The notes beneath the pieces were generated by a model. That model was not told where the DNA came from. It saw only the letters and a list, made by a program, of their open reading frames with translations, and ran no database searches. DNA of 64,000 bases, taken from assembly GCA_003248655.1 (NCBI GenBank), contig QFPM01000002.1:1-64000 (forward strand). The letters run 5' to 3'. Of this stretch, positions 34,496 to 42,550 are shown in pieces. Made by a program: the position numbers and the translations under genes. This DNA is from Microbacterium sp. GTDB taxonomy: Bacteria > Actinomycetota > Actinomycetes > Actinomycetales > Microbacteriaceae. Each line of letters opens with the position of its first letter. The first letter of the stretch is position 1.

Positions 34496-34532
34496 GACGA
34501 GGCCCGCACCCGGACAGGGTGCGGGCCTCGTC
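34496..34532 (+). terminator. Terminator after rplQ
   Basis: A perfect 15-bp stem (GACGAGGCCCGCACC with GGTGCGGGCCTCGTC) around a 7-nt loop begins 12 nt after the rplQ stop. No U-tract. Confidence 0.75.
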
Positions 34533-34560
34533 GCGTCGGGGGCCGTGACGCTACCTCCGG

Positions 34561-34566
34561 TACAGT
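34561..34566 (+). promoter_or_regulatory. -10 box for leaderless GNAT gene
   Basis: TACAGT ends 6 nt before the GTG start at 34573; no RBS can be seen between them. Confidence 0.55.
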
Positions 34567-34572
34567 GGCGGG

Positions 34573-35625
34573 GTGAGTGAGCAGACCCTGTCCGAACGCA
34601 TCGACGCGCTGCGCGCGGCGTCGCCGGTGCCGACGCCCTATCATCCCGAGGTCGCCGCGTGGCGCGCGCCGACCGAGGCCGATATCGACGCGATCCACGC
34701 GGTCGCCGCGGCGGCCGACGCGGTCGACCACCCCACCTGGCTGACGCCGCGCGAAGACATCGCCGACACGTTCGATCTTCCGCACATCGATCACGCCCGC
34801 GATTCTCTCGTGGCGGTGGATGCGGACGGCACGATCGTCGCGTACGGCACGGCGGTGCTGCATCCGTCGCGCGATGGCGTGCTGATGTCGCACCTCGACG
34901 GGGCGGTCCATCCGCGCCGGCGTCGCCGCGGCATCGGCGCGCAGCTGCTCGCCTGGCAGCGCGCACGGGCGATCGAGAAGCTCGCCGACCTGGTGCCGAC
35001 CCTCGCGATGGATGCCGACCGCACCGCCGAGATCAAGATCTATGCGGAGGAGGTCAACGCCGACCAGCAGGCGATCGCCGTGCGTGCGGGTTTCGCGCCC
35101 GAGCGGTGGTTCACGTCGATGGAGCGCGACATGTCGGAGCCCGCGCCCGGGGTCGCCGCGCCCGAGGGGATCACCCTCGTCGAGTACACGCACGACCGCG
35201 ACGACGATGCGCGCCTCGCCCGCAACGACGCGTTCCGCGACCACTGGGGGAGCCTGCCCTCGCAGCCCGAGACCTGGGCGAAGTTCGTCGGTGGCCCGTT
35301 CTTCCGCAGCGATCTGTCGCGTCTCGCGGTCGATGCGGACGGCGCGATCGTCGGCTTCAGCCTGGCATCCGTCAATGAGGACGACTGGGAGACGCTCGGC
35401 GCGACGAACTCGTACATCGACCTCATCGGCGTCGTCCGCGCGCACCGCCGCCGCGGCGTCGCCCCGTTCGTCATCGCCGGCACGCTGGCCGCGATCGGCG
35501 TGGCAGGGCTCGAGCGCGCCGTGCTGGATGTCGACACCGCGAGCCCGACGGGCGCGAACACCCTCTACGAGGGGCTCGGATTCCGCGCGACGCAGAAGTC
35601 CGTCGCGCTCGTCCTGCACGTCTGA
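34573..35625 (+). CDS. Tandem GNAT-family N-acetyltransferase
   Basis: 350 residues with two GNAT domains. The first has motif A RRRRRGIGAQLL (about residues 116-127); the second has AHRRRGVAPFVIAG (about 284-297) and the C-terminal ANTLYEGLGFR strand. The tandem arrangement recalls mycothiol synthase MshD, but the sequence is not close enough for me to claim that function. Acceptor substrate unknown. Likely leaderless. It converges on the acyltransferase gene with 6 nt between stops. Confidence 0.85.
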   Translation: MSEQTLSERIDALRAASPVPTPYHPEVAAWRAPTEADIDAIHAVAAAADAVDHPTWLTPREDIADTFDLPHIDHARDSLVAVDADGTIVAYGTAVLHPSRDGVLMSHLDGAVHPRRRRRGIGAQLLAWQRARAIEKLADLVPTLAMDADRTAEIKIYAEEVNADQQAIAVRAGFAPERWFTSMERDMSEPAPGVAAPEGITLVEYTHDRDDDARLARNDAFRDHWGSLPSQPETWAKFVGGPFFRSDLSRLAVDADGAIVGFSLASVNEDDWETLGATNSYIDLIGVVRAHRRRGVAPFVIAGTLAAIGVAGLERAVLDVDTASPTGANTLYEGLGFRATQKSVALVLHV

Positions 35626-35631
35626 GCGGGC

Positions 35632-37809
35632 TCAGCGAGACGCGCCGGGCGTGGGGTCGAAGGTGCGGGACGTCGCCCAGCGGATGAGGTCGACCTGGTA
35701 GCGCACCTGCGCGCGCTGGTTCTCGATGCCGTCGATCGCGGCGGCGACCGTTTCGGCGTAGATCGCGCCGCCGGTGGGCCCGGGATGGATGCGGTCGCCC
35801 GCGAGCAGATCGACCTGCGGCTCGATCGCATGCGACCAGTCGGCGAGGACGACGCGCGGATGCGTGCCGGCGAAGTTCGTCAGCTCGGCGTTGACCCCCG
35901 GGATCCAGTCGCGCGGCGCGAACGCGGTCACGAGCACGAGCGAGCGCTGCGGGCCGATCGCGTCGTAGACCTCTTGCAGGGCGCCCGCGTCGACCGGCCC
36001 GTTCGTGCCGAGGCCGACGACGACGAAGTCGCGCAGCGTTCCCTGCGCGGCGAGCGACTCGACGATGCCGGTGCCGGCCCACATCGAGCGCGACACGGCC
36101 GCGTCGATCTGCACGCCCGGCAGCGCGGTGAGCAGTCCGCCCGCCGAGGCCAGCATGACGGAGTCGCCGATCGCGCTCACGCGGTCGCCCCCGACGGTGA
36201 CCGGCGCGGGGGGCAGCGGCCGCCCGTCGCGCCCGGTGCAGGGCGATCCGCTCGCGGCGACGGGCGAGGTGCCGATGGCGGATGCCCCGCTGACGCCGCT
36301 CGCCGCGCTGGCGGAGCCGAAGTCGTCCGCCACGCCGGGGACGTCGGTCTCGCCGGAGTCGTCCGTCGACCCGGCGCCCGCGGCATCCGCAACGCCGGCA
36401 TCCGCGACGCCGGCATCCGCGACCGCCGCGCACGCCGAGGGTGACGGGGACGGTGATGTCGGGGTCGGCGACGGCGCAGCGGGATGCCCGCTCGACTCCT
36501 CCGACGTCACCGGAGCGGCGGGCGACGCGGAAGCCTCCGCGAGGGCATCGATCCCCGCCTGCACGGCCGCCTCGCTCGAGCTGACCGGGGGAGCGGCGGC
36601 GACGGCGGCGGTCGTGCCGCCCACGACGAGCGCCCCCGCAGCGACGGCGGCGATCGCTCCGAACCGCCGGGCGGGCGTCGAGGCGAGCCGCGCACCGAGG
36701 GCGCGCAGCGCGCCGCGGAAGCCGAGCTGTCGCACGGGCTGCTCGATGAGGCGGTACGACGCCGCCGACGCCACCAGCGTCAGCACGAGGGCCGCGACTC
36801 CGGTCGAGACCGGGATGGCGCTGTCGACGAACGATCCGCTCATCACGCCGAGCAGCACGACGATCGGCCAGTGCCACAGGTAGATGCCGTACGACCGTTC
36901 GCCGATCCATCGCAGCGGCGCGATGTCGAGCGCACGCCCGACGGGTGAGCCCGGTCGCACCGCGAGCGCGATCGCCGCGGCGCTCAGAACGGAGGCCGCG
37001 AGGGGGATGCCCGGGTACAGCCCCGTGCCTCCCGGCCAGGCTGCGACGACGACGAGGGTGACGGCGACCGCCGTGCCCGCGAGCGCGACGGCCATCGCGC
37101 GCGGCTGCCGCGCGCCCGACGCCGCATCGGCTGCGGCCCCCACGCCACGCCCCGCCACGACGACCGCGAGGGCGACCCCCAGCAGCAGTCCGAACGCGTG
37201 CGTGTCGGTGCCGTAGTACGCGCGGGTGAGGCCCGCGCCCGACGCGAGGAGCGCGACCGCCCAGCCGGCGGAGGCGGCGGCCAGCGTGAGCGCGACGGCG
37301 GCGCGCATCCATCGGCTCCGCACGACGAGCAGCAGGGGCAGCAGCAGCGGCCACAGGACGTAGAACTGCTCTTCGACGGCGAGCGACCAGAGGTTCCGGA
37401 ACAGCTCGGGCTGCGTCGCTCCGAAGTACGACGCGCCGTCCGCGACGGCGACCCAGTTGTACGAGAACGTCGCGGCGCCGAGCACCTGGCGCCCGATCCC
37501 GACGAGGACGTCGCCGCCCACCATCCACGCGACACTCGCGCTGACGGTGACGACGAGGGCAAGGGCGGGCAGCAGTCGCCGAGCGCGGCGCTTCCAGAAC
37601 GAGCCGAGGGCGATCCGGCCGGAGCGTGCGTGTTCGCGCACGAGGAGCGACGTGATGAGGAACCCCGAGATCACGAAGAAGACGTCGACGCCGACGAACC
37701 CCGAGTGCAGGAGCCACCCGGGGAAGAGGTGGTAGACGACCACGAGCAGGACGGCGACGGCGCGAAGACCGTCGAGCCCGGCGTAGCGGGGCGCGAGGGG
37801 TGGGGTCAT
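35632..37809 (-). CDS. OafA-like membrane O-acyltransferase with C-terminal SGNH domain
   Basis: 725 residues from ATG 37809; the frame continues open to 39699 but this overlaps truA and is a shadow. The N-terminal acyltransferase-3 domain has about 10 TM helices, the catalytic His in VVYHLFP (His27) and FVGVDVFFVISGFLI. A low-complexity Ala/Ser/Asp linker (residues ~400-535, with GVADA repeats) leads to an extracytoplasmic SGNH hydrolase-like domain: AIGDSVMLA near 542 and DRIHPGPTG near 673 hold the Ser and Asp/His. Such proteins acetylate cell-wall or surface polysaccharides. TAGACT at 37850-37855 on the reverse strand may be its -10 box. Confidence 0.9.
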   Translation of the reverse strand: MTPPLAPRYAGLDGLRAVAVLLVVVYHLFPGWLLHSGFVGVDVFFVISGFLITSLLVREHARSGRIALGSFWKRRARRLLPALALVVTVSASVAWMVGGDVLVGIGRQVLGAATFSYNWVAVADGASYFGATQPELFRNLWSLAVEEQFYVLWPLLLPLLLVVRSRWMRAAVALTLAAASAGWAVALLASGAGLTRAYYGTDTHAFGLLLGVALAVVVAGRGVGAAADAASGARQPRAMAVALAGTAVAVTLVVVAAWPGGTGLYPGIPLAASVLSAAAIALAVRPGSPVGRALDIAPLRWIGERSYGIYLWHWPIVVLLGVMSGSFVDSAIPVSTGVAALVLTLVASAASYRLIEQPVRQLGFRGALRALGARLASTPARRFGAIAAVAAGALVVGGTTAAVAAAPPVSSSEAAVQAGIDALAEASASPAAPVTSEESSGHPAAPSPTPTSPSPSPSACAAVADAGVADAGVADAAGAGSTDDSGETDVPGVADDFGSASAASGVSGASAIGTSPVAASGSPCTGRDGRPLPPAPVTVGGDRVSAIGDSVMLASAGGLLTALPGVQIDAAVSRSMWAGTGIVESLAAQGTLRDFVVVGLGTNGPVDAGALQEVYDAIGPQRSLVLVTAFAPRDWIPGVNAELTNFAGTHPRVVLADWSHAIEPQVDLLAGDRIHPGPTGGAIYAETVAAAIDGIENQRAQVRYQVDLIRWATSRTFDPTPGASR

Positions 37810-37923
37810 GACGGGTGAGGCGTTGCGGGCGGGAGGGCAGCTGGCATCCAGTCTACGAACTCCGCCTGGGCGTCGCGTGTGGCGCAACCCGCCCGGGCGC
37901 CGCAGGTCGGGTAGGACTGAAGC

Positions 37924-38826
37924 ATGGATGCGGATGTGCTCGTGATCGGCGAGGCCCTGATGGACATCGTCGAGAGCGGCGAGGGCGCGCGCGAGCTCGT
38001 CGGAGGCAGCCCCGCCAATGTTGCGGTGGGCCTCGCTCGGCAGAATCACCGGGTGCGTCTGCTGACGCGCATCGGCCGCGACGATCGCGGGCGGCGGATC
38101 GCCGGTCGGGTCGAAGACTCGGGCGCGTCGCTCGACGAGCGGTCGTGGTCGACGTCGCCCACGTCGACCGCACGGGCGCGGCTGCGCGCCGACGGGTCGG
38201 CCGAATACGACTTCGCGATCGACTGGGACGTCCCGGTGGTCGAGCCGGAGACGGCCCGCGTCGTGCACACGGGCTCGATCGCGCTGTTCCTCGAACCGGG
38301 CGGCGCGGCGGTGCTCGAGAGCCTGCGGCACGCGGCTGCGGGCGGCGCGCTCGTGAGCCTCGACCCCAACATCCGCCCCGCGCTCGTGCCGGACCGTGCG
38401 GCGGCGCTGGCACGGTTCGAGGATGCCGCGGCATCCGCCGATCTCGTCAAGCTCAGCGATGAGGACGCCGAGTGGCTCTTCCCGGGCGCCGCGTCCGACG
38501 ACGTGCTCGCTCAGATCGCGAACCTCGGGCCGCGGCTCGTGGTCATGACGCGGGGCGCCGAGGGCGCGGTCGGGCTCGGACCGGGCGGTGTCGTCGCGGT
38601 GCGGCCCCTGGTCGTGCGGGTCGCCGACACGATCGGCGCAGGTGACGCGTACATGGCGAGCCTCGTCTCGAGCGTGCTCGATGACCCGGCGGTGTTCGAC
38701 GACGCGGACCGCTTCGCCGCGGCCCTTCGACGCGCGGCCGTCATGGCCGGGATCACCGTCTCGCGCGCGGGCGCGAACCCTCCCACCCGGGCCGAGGTCG
38801 ACGCGGCCGCCGCGGGCGACGAGTGA
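37924..38826 (+). CDS. PfkB-family sugar kinase (fructokinase-like)
   Basis: 300 residues with the ribokinase fold: N-terminal LVGGSPANVAVGLARQ (substrate side) and the C-terminal signature DTIGAGDAYMASL (about residues 235-247), whose Asp is the catalytic base. It would phosphorylate a sugar, possibly fructose, but substrate cannot be read from sequence. TAGGAC ends 6 nt before the ATG, so it may be leaderless. No sugar transporter is adjacent. Confidence 0.88.
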   Translation: MDADVLVIGEALMDIVESGEGARELVGGSPANVAVGLARQNHRVRLLTRIGRDDRGRRIAGRVEDSGASLDERSWSTSPTSTARARLRADGSAEYDFAIDWDVPVVEPETARVVHTGSIALFLEPGGAAVLESLRHAAAGGALVSLDPNIRPALVPDRAAALARFEDAAASADLVKLSDEDAEWLFPGAASDDVLAQIANLGPRLVVMTRGAEGAVGLGPGGVVAVRPLVVRVADTIGAGDAYMASLVSSVLDDPAVFDDADRFAAALRRAAVMAGITVSRAGANPPTRAEVDAAAAGDE

Positions 38827-38844
38827 TCGCGCCGCGACGGCGGA

Positions 38845-38850
38845 TACGCT
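38845..38850 (+). promoter_or_regulatory. -10 box for truA
   Basis: TACGCT ends 6 nt before the ATG at 38857 in a 30-nt gap after the kinase gene; no RBS is visible. Confidence 0.5.
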
Positions 38851-38856
38851 GATTCG

Positions 38857-39711
38857 ATGCGCCTGCGCCTCGATCTCGCCTACGACGGCACCGATTTCCG
38901 GGGCTGGGCGCGCCAGCCGGGGCTGCGCACCGTGCAGGGCACGCTCGAAGCGGCGATCGCGCGGATCCTCGGCGGCGAGCCGCAGCTCGTCGTCGCCGGG
39001 CGGACGGATGCCGGGGTGCACGCGTCGGGCCAGGTCGCGCACCTCGACCTCGACGCGGCGCAGATCGCGCGCCTCGAGAAGGGCCGCAGCCCCGATCCCG
39101 CGGCACTCGCGGCCCGCATCGGGGGAGTGCTCGGTCCGTACCCCGACGTGGCCGTGCACCGCACCGCCGTCGCCGCCGACGGCTTCGATGCGCGTTTCTC
39201 GGCCGTGTGGCGCCGGTACGAGTACCGCGTCGCCGACCGGACGGCCGGCTACGACCCGCTCGAGCGTGGCCGGACGACCACTGTCGCGGCGCGGCTCGAC
39301 GACGACGTGATGAACGAGGCCGCGCAGTCTCTCATCGGGCTGCACGACTTCGCGGCGTACTGCAAGCCGCGCGAGGGCGCGACGACGATCCGCACCCTGC
39401 TCGAGTTCGACTGGCGCAGGGATGCCCGGGGCATCCTCGTCGCCCGCGTGAAGGCCGATGCGTTCTGTCACAGCATGGTGCGGGCGATCGTGGGGGCGTG
39501 CGTCGCGGCCGGCGAGGGCCGGATCGCCGCCCAGGACGTCGCCGCGATCCGCGACGCGGGCGTGCGCACGAGCGCGACGAAGGTGCTCGCCGCGCGGGGT
39601 CTCACCCTCACCGAGGTCGGCTACCCCGCCGATGATCTGCTGGGTCTGCGGGCAGAGCAGACCCGCGCGCGCCGGGCGCACCCCGACGAGGGGGTTCACG
39701 GCGAAGACTGA
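38857..39711 (+). CDS. truA: tRNA pseudouridine(38-40) synthase TruA
   Basis: 284 residues. It converts U38-U40 in the anticodon stem of tRNAs to pseudouridine. Catalytic Asp51 lies in VAGRTDAGVHA; the N-terminal AYDGTDFRGWARQ and the RRYEYRVAD and FCHSMVR segments are standard. truA follows rplQ directly in many actinobacteria; here three accessory genes separate them. Confidence 0.95.
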   Translation: MRLRLDLAYDGTDFRGWARQPGLRTVQGTLEAAIARILGGEPQLVVAGRTDAGVHASGQVAHLDLDAAQIARLEKGRSPDPAALAARIGGVLGPYPDVAVHRTAVAADGFDARFSAVWRRYEYRVADRTAGYDPLERGRTTTVAARLDDDVMNEAAQSLIGLHDFAAYCKPREGATTIRTLLEFDWRRDARGILVARVKADAFCHSMVRAIVGACVAAGEGRIAAQDVAAIRDAGVRTSATKVLAARGLTLTEVGYPADDLLGLRAEQTRARRAHPDEGVHGED

Positions 39712-39733
39712 GCGCGTTCATGCGAGAGCGCTC

Positions 39734-39739
39734 TAGGCT
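39734..39739 (+). promoter_or_regulatory. -10 box for the EEP-fold gene
   Basis: TAGGCT ends 7 nt before the ATG at 39747. This decides the start: an upstream GTG-type frame at 39720 would begin before the -10 box. Confidence 0.55.
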
Positions 39740-39746
39740 GACGCCG

Positions 39747-40463
39747 ATGAAGGTCATCTCGTACAACCTCAACAAGCACAAGGCGGCTTCCGAGCTCGAC
39801 GCGCTCGTCGAGTCCACCGGCGCAGACATCCTGTGTCTGCAGGAGGCCGTGACAGACGGACTGCCCGCCGAGGTCTCGGGGCTGCAGCTGGCCGAGGCGA
39901 CCGCGCGCAACCGGCTGGGCCTGGCCGTGTACCTTCGCCGCAACACGTTCGACGCGCTCGAGGTGCGTTCGCTCGCGCTGAAGAAGTCGCTGCACGATCG
40001 CGTGCTGAAGCCCGCCGAAGAGCGGATGCTGGCGGTGCGGCTGCGCGACATCGATCACGCGCACGAGTTCATCGTGGCGAGTTTCCACGCGGCGCCTCTG
40101 ACGGCGCTGAACTCGCTGCGGCGCAAGCAGATCGCGGCCGCGCTCGAAGAGCTCTCGAGCCTCGGCGACAACCTTCCGATCCTGATGGTCGGCGACTACA
40201 ACTATCCGGTCTTCAAAGAGAACCTCGGCCAGCACGTGCGCGAGGCCGGGTACGAGTTGAGCCTCAGCGACGCGCGCACGTACACGCGCTACAAGTTCTT
40301 CCGCGGGCACTACGACTTCGCGACGAGCGTGGGGTTCGACATCGACACCGTCACGACCCTGCCGCAGGGGCTGAGCGACCACCTGCCGATCCTTGTGACG
40401 GCCTCGCCGAAGGCGCCCGCGGGGGTGTCGACGGCGGTCGAATCGGCGGCGTCGCCGGACTGA
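39747..40463 (+). CDS. Endonuclease/exonuclease/phosphatase (EEP) fold protein
   Basis: 238 residues from ATG 39747. EEP signature elements in order: SYNLNKHK (strand 1 Asn), DILCLQEAV (metal-binding Glu), FHAAPLTAL, MVGDYNYP (Asp and Asn) and LSDHLPILV (Asp-His). Members cut nucleic acids or dephosphorylate lipids and nucleotides; which applies here is not evident. No signal peptide, so cytoplasmic. It ends 92 nt before a convergent response-regulator gene. Confidence 0.85.
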   Translation: MKVISYNLNKHKAASELDALVESTGADILCLQEAVTDGLPAEVSGLQLAEATARNRLGLAVYLRRNTFDALEVRSLALKKSLHDRVLKPAEERMLAVRLRDIDHAHEFIVASFHAAPLTALNSLRRKQIAAALEELSSLGDNLPILMVGDYNYPVFKENLGQHVREAGYELSLSDARTYTRYKFFRGHYDFATSVGFDIDTVTTLPQGLSDHLPILVTASPKAPAGVSTAVESAASPD

Positions 40464-40502
40464 TCGGCGCGGCCGGAGGGATTGAGAGAGAACTGCGGCA
40501 AA

Positions 40503-40524
40503 ACTGAGCGGCATCGCCGCTGTT
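40503..40524. terminator. Possible bidirectional terminator
   Basis: AGCGGC-ATC-GCCGCT flanked by AAAACTG on one side and GTTC on the other, in the gap between two convergent genes. Short stem, so modest support. Confidence 0.35.
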
Positions 40525-40555
40525 CGGACGGGTCGAGGCCCGCTCGCGGCACCGG

Positions 40556-41329
40556 TCAGTGGGCGGTGGCGGCCTCGGGCAGGATCGCCCGGTAGCCGAC
40601 GGCGCGCAGCGTCTCGATGAAGCGGGGCTCTGCGGCGTTGTCGCCGAGCTTGCGGCGCAGGTTCGTCATATGGGTCTCGATGGCGCGCTCGTCGGCATCC
40701 GAGACGATCGTGGATGCCCCGTGGCCGACCGTCGGGCGCACGGCGGCGACGAGGTCGGCCTTGCTGCGCACGGCGGGCGCCGATTCGAGCAGCACGGCGA
40801 GCAGCTCGAACTCGGTGCGGGTCAGCAGCACGGGCTGGTCGTCGAGGGTGACGCTGTGGGTCGCGCGGTCGACGACGAGGCCGGCATTGCCGACGAGGCG
40901 GCCGTTCGAGGGCGCCGATGCGGCTTCGGGTGCGGGGGCGGCCGCGCCCGGGCGGGGCCGGCGGCGCTGCGCGGCGAGCACGCGGGCGCGCAGCTCGCGC
41001 GGGCGGAAGGGCTTGACGACGACGTCGTCGGCGCCGACGCTGAAGCCGAGAACGGCGTCGGCCTCTTCGGCGAGCGCGGTGATCAGCAGGATGTAGGTGC
41101 TGCTGCGTTCGCGGATGCGTCGCGCCGCCTCGAAGCCGTCGATTCCGGGCATGTTGACGTCGAGGGTCGTGATGTCGGGGTCGTGCTCGATGACCGCTTT
41201 CACGCCGTCGAGGCCGTTGTCGACGGCGAAGACGTCGAAGCCGGCGCTCGAGAGCACCTGCACGAGGAGGTCGCGGACATCCACATCGTCGTCGATGACG
41301 ACGGCCGTGCGTCGGGGTGCTTCAGGCAT
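40556..41329 (-). CDS. OmpR/PhoB-type response regulator
   Basis: 257 residues. Receiver domain with the acidic pocket VVIDDDVD, phospho-acceptor Asp57 (TTLDVNMPG) and Lys106 (VVVKPFRPRE). A Pro/Ala linker (about 120-140) leads to a winged-helix DNA-binding domain (LLTRTEFELLAVLLES, IETHMTNLRRKLGD, IETLRAVGYR). RBS AAAGGAGAA precedes the ATG. It most likely pairs with the histidine kinase two genes upstream on the same strand; target genes unknown. Confidence 0.92.
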   Translation of the reverse strand: MPEAPRRTAVVIDDDVDVRDLLVQVLSSAGFDVFAVDNGLDGVKAVIEHDPDITTLDVNMPGIDGFEAARRIRERSSTYILLITALAEEADAVLGFSVGADDVVVKPFRPRELRARVLAAQRRRPRPGAAAPAPEAASAPSNGRLVGNAGLVVDRATHSVTLDDQPVLLTRTEFELLAVLLESAPAVRSKADLVAAVRPTVGHGASTIVSDADERAIETHMTNLRRKLGDNAAEPRFIETLRAVGYRAILPEAATAH

Positions 41330-41463
41330 CGCGTTCTCCTTTCGTTCGTGTGGCGATGGTCCGATTGTGTCAGACCCGGGCGGGCGTCTCGTCGCCGTCG
41401 GCGCCGTGACGCGGCCGTTCGTTCAGGGCGCGCTCAAGATGCGCTCAATCCGTCCGTCGCCGC

Positions 41464-42549
41464 TCATGTGCGGGCACGCTCCCAGCGGTCTCCGCCCGCG
41501 GCGGCCGCGCGGTCGGCGGCGGCGTGCGCCCCTCCGAGAAGCACGTCGAGGTCATAGCCGAGTTCCGAGACGCCCGCCCAGCCGGCGGATGCCGACGTGC
41601 CGACCCGCACCGAATCGTGCGGCTGCGCCACGGTGCGCAGGAGGGTGCGCACGCGGTCGCGCACGACCGTCGCGGGCTGCGCGACGAGCACCGCGAACGA
41701 CGAGGCCGACATGCGGCCGATGTCGGCCTCGGTCGGGAACAGCTCGACCAGGTCGGTCTGCAGGCGGTCGCAGATCGCGGCGAAGCCCGCTTCGCCCGAG
41801 ACGACGCGCAGGTCGTCGGCATCGTCGAGCTGCACGTACACGAGCGCCCAGGAGCGCTCGCCGACGCGCTGCGCGCGCGCGAGCCGGTCGGTGGCGATGT
41901 CGCGGAACGCGGCTCCGGACGTCTGGCCGCCGTCGCCTCGGGTGATGAACAGCAGCGAGACGAGCGCGCAGACGACGTAGGCGAGCATGCCGAGCGAATT
42001 GACATCGCGCACGAAGGCGAGCGATTCGGCGGGGTTGCCGGGGTTGAGCAGGCCCGCGACGACGCCGACGAGGGCCGTGGCGATCACGAGCAGCGAGAAG
42101 ACCGCCAGCGGCATCGAGGTGCCGCCGGCTCGCTCGGGGCGGCGCAGCAGCTCGACGAGCGCGAGAGCGCAGAACGCCGCGGTGCCCGTGAACGCGAGCC
42201 GGAACGCCCAGGCGTAGGCATCCGTCCCGTCGAGCAGGACGAGCGTCGTCGAGATCGCGATCGCGGCGGCGACGGCGATCCACTCGTGCGGCCGGGCGCC
42301 CCGATGTGCCCGCAGTCCTGACCAGATGAGGGCGGGGACGGCCAGCAGCACGCCCAGCGTGATCCGTGAGAGAGACCCGATCTCGGTCGAGGCGCCGGTC
42401 ATCGCGACGTAGGTGGCGATCATCGTCACGACGAAGGTGAGCGACCACAGGGCGCTTGCGCGGCTGGGGCGGTACAGAAAGCCGAGTCCGATCATACAGA
42501 TCGTGGCGACCGATGAGACGACCACCTGGGCGAGCTCGAGCGTGGGCAC
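41464..42549 (-). CDS. Membrane protein with degenerate GGDEF domain
   Basis: 361 residues from GTG 42549, supported by AGGAG 7 nt upstream and a 1-nt gap from the kinase stop; longer frames intrude into the kinase gene. Seven or so TM helices (residues ~5-205) precede a cytoplasmic domain laid out like GGDEF: LARAQRVGERSWALVYVQLDDADDLRVV, then GRMSASSFAVLV where RxGGDEFxVL is expected. All signature residues are replaced, so it should not make c-di-GMP. It could bind a nucleotide or relay a signal inside the two-component cluster. Confidence 0.75.
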   Translation of the reverse strand: MPTLELAQVVVSSVATICMIGLGFLYRPSRASALWSLTFVVTMIATYVAMTGASTEIGSLSRITLGVLLAVPALIWSGLRAHRGARPHEWIAVAAAIAISTTLVLLDGTDAYAWAFRLAFTGTAAFCALALVELLRRPERAGGTSMPLAVFSLLVIATALVGVVAGLLNPGNPAESLAFVRDVNSLGMLAYVVCALVSLLFITRGDGGQTSGAAFRDIATDRLARAQRVGERSWALVYVQLDDADDLRVVSGEAGFAAICDRLQTDLVELFPTEADIGRMSASSFAVLVAQPATVVRDRVRTLLRTVAQPHDSVRVGTSASAGWAGVSELGYDLDVLLGGAHAAADRAAAAGGDRWERART

Positions 42550-42550
42550 G

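Noticed and set aside
35632..39699. Acyltransferase frame extended to 1355 codons
   Set aside because: The extra part lies antisense to pfkB and truA and lacks protein-like composition. ATG 37809 gives a normal acyltransferase-3 N-terminus.
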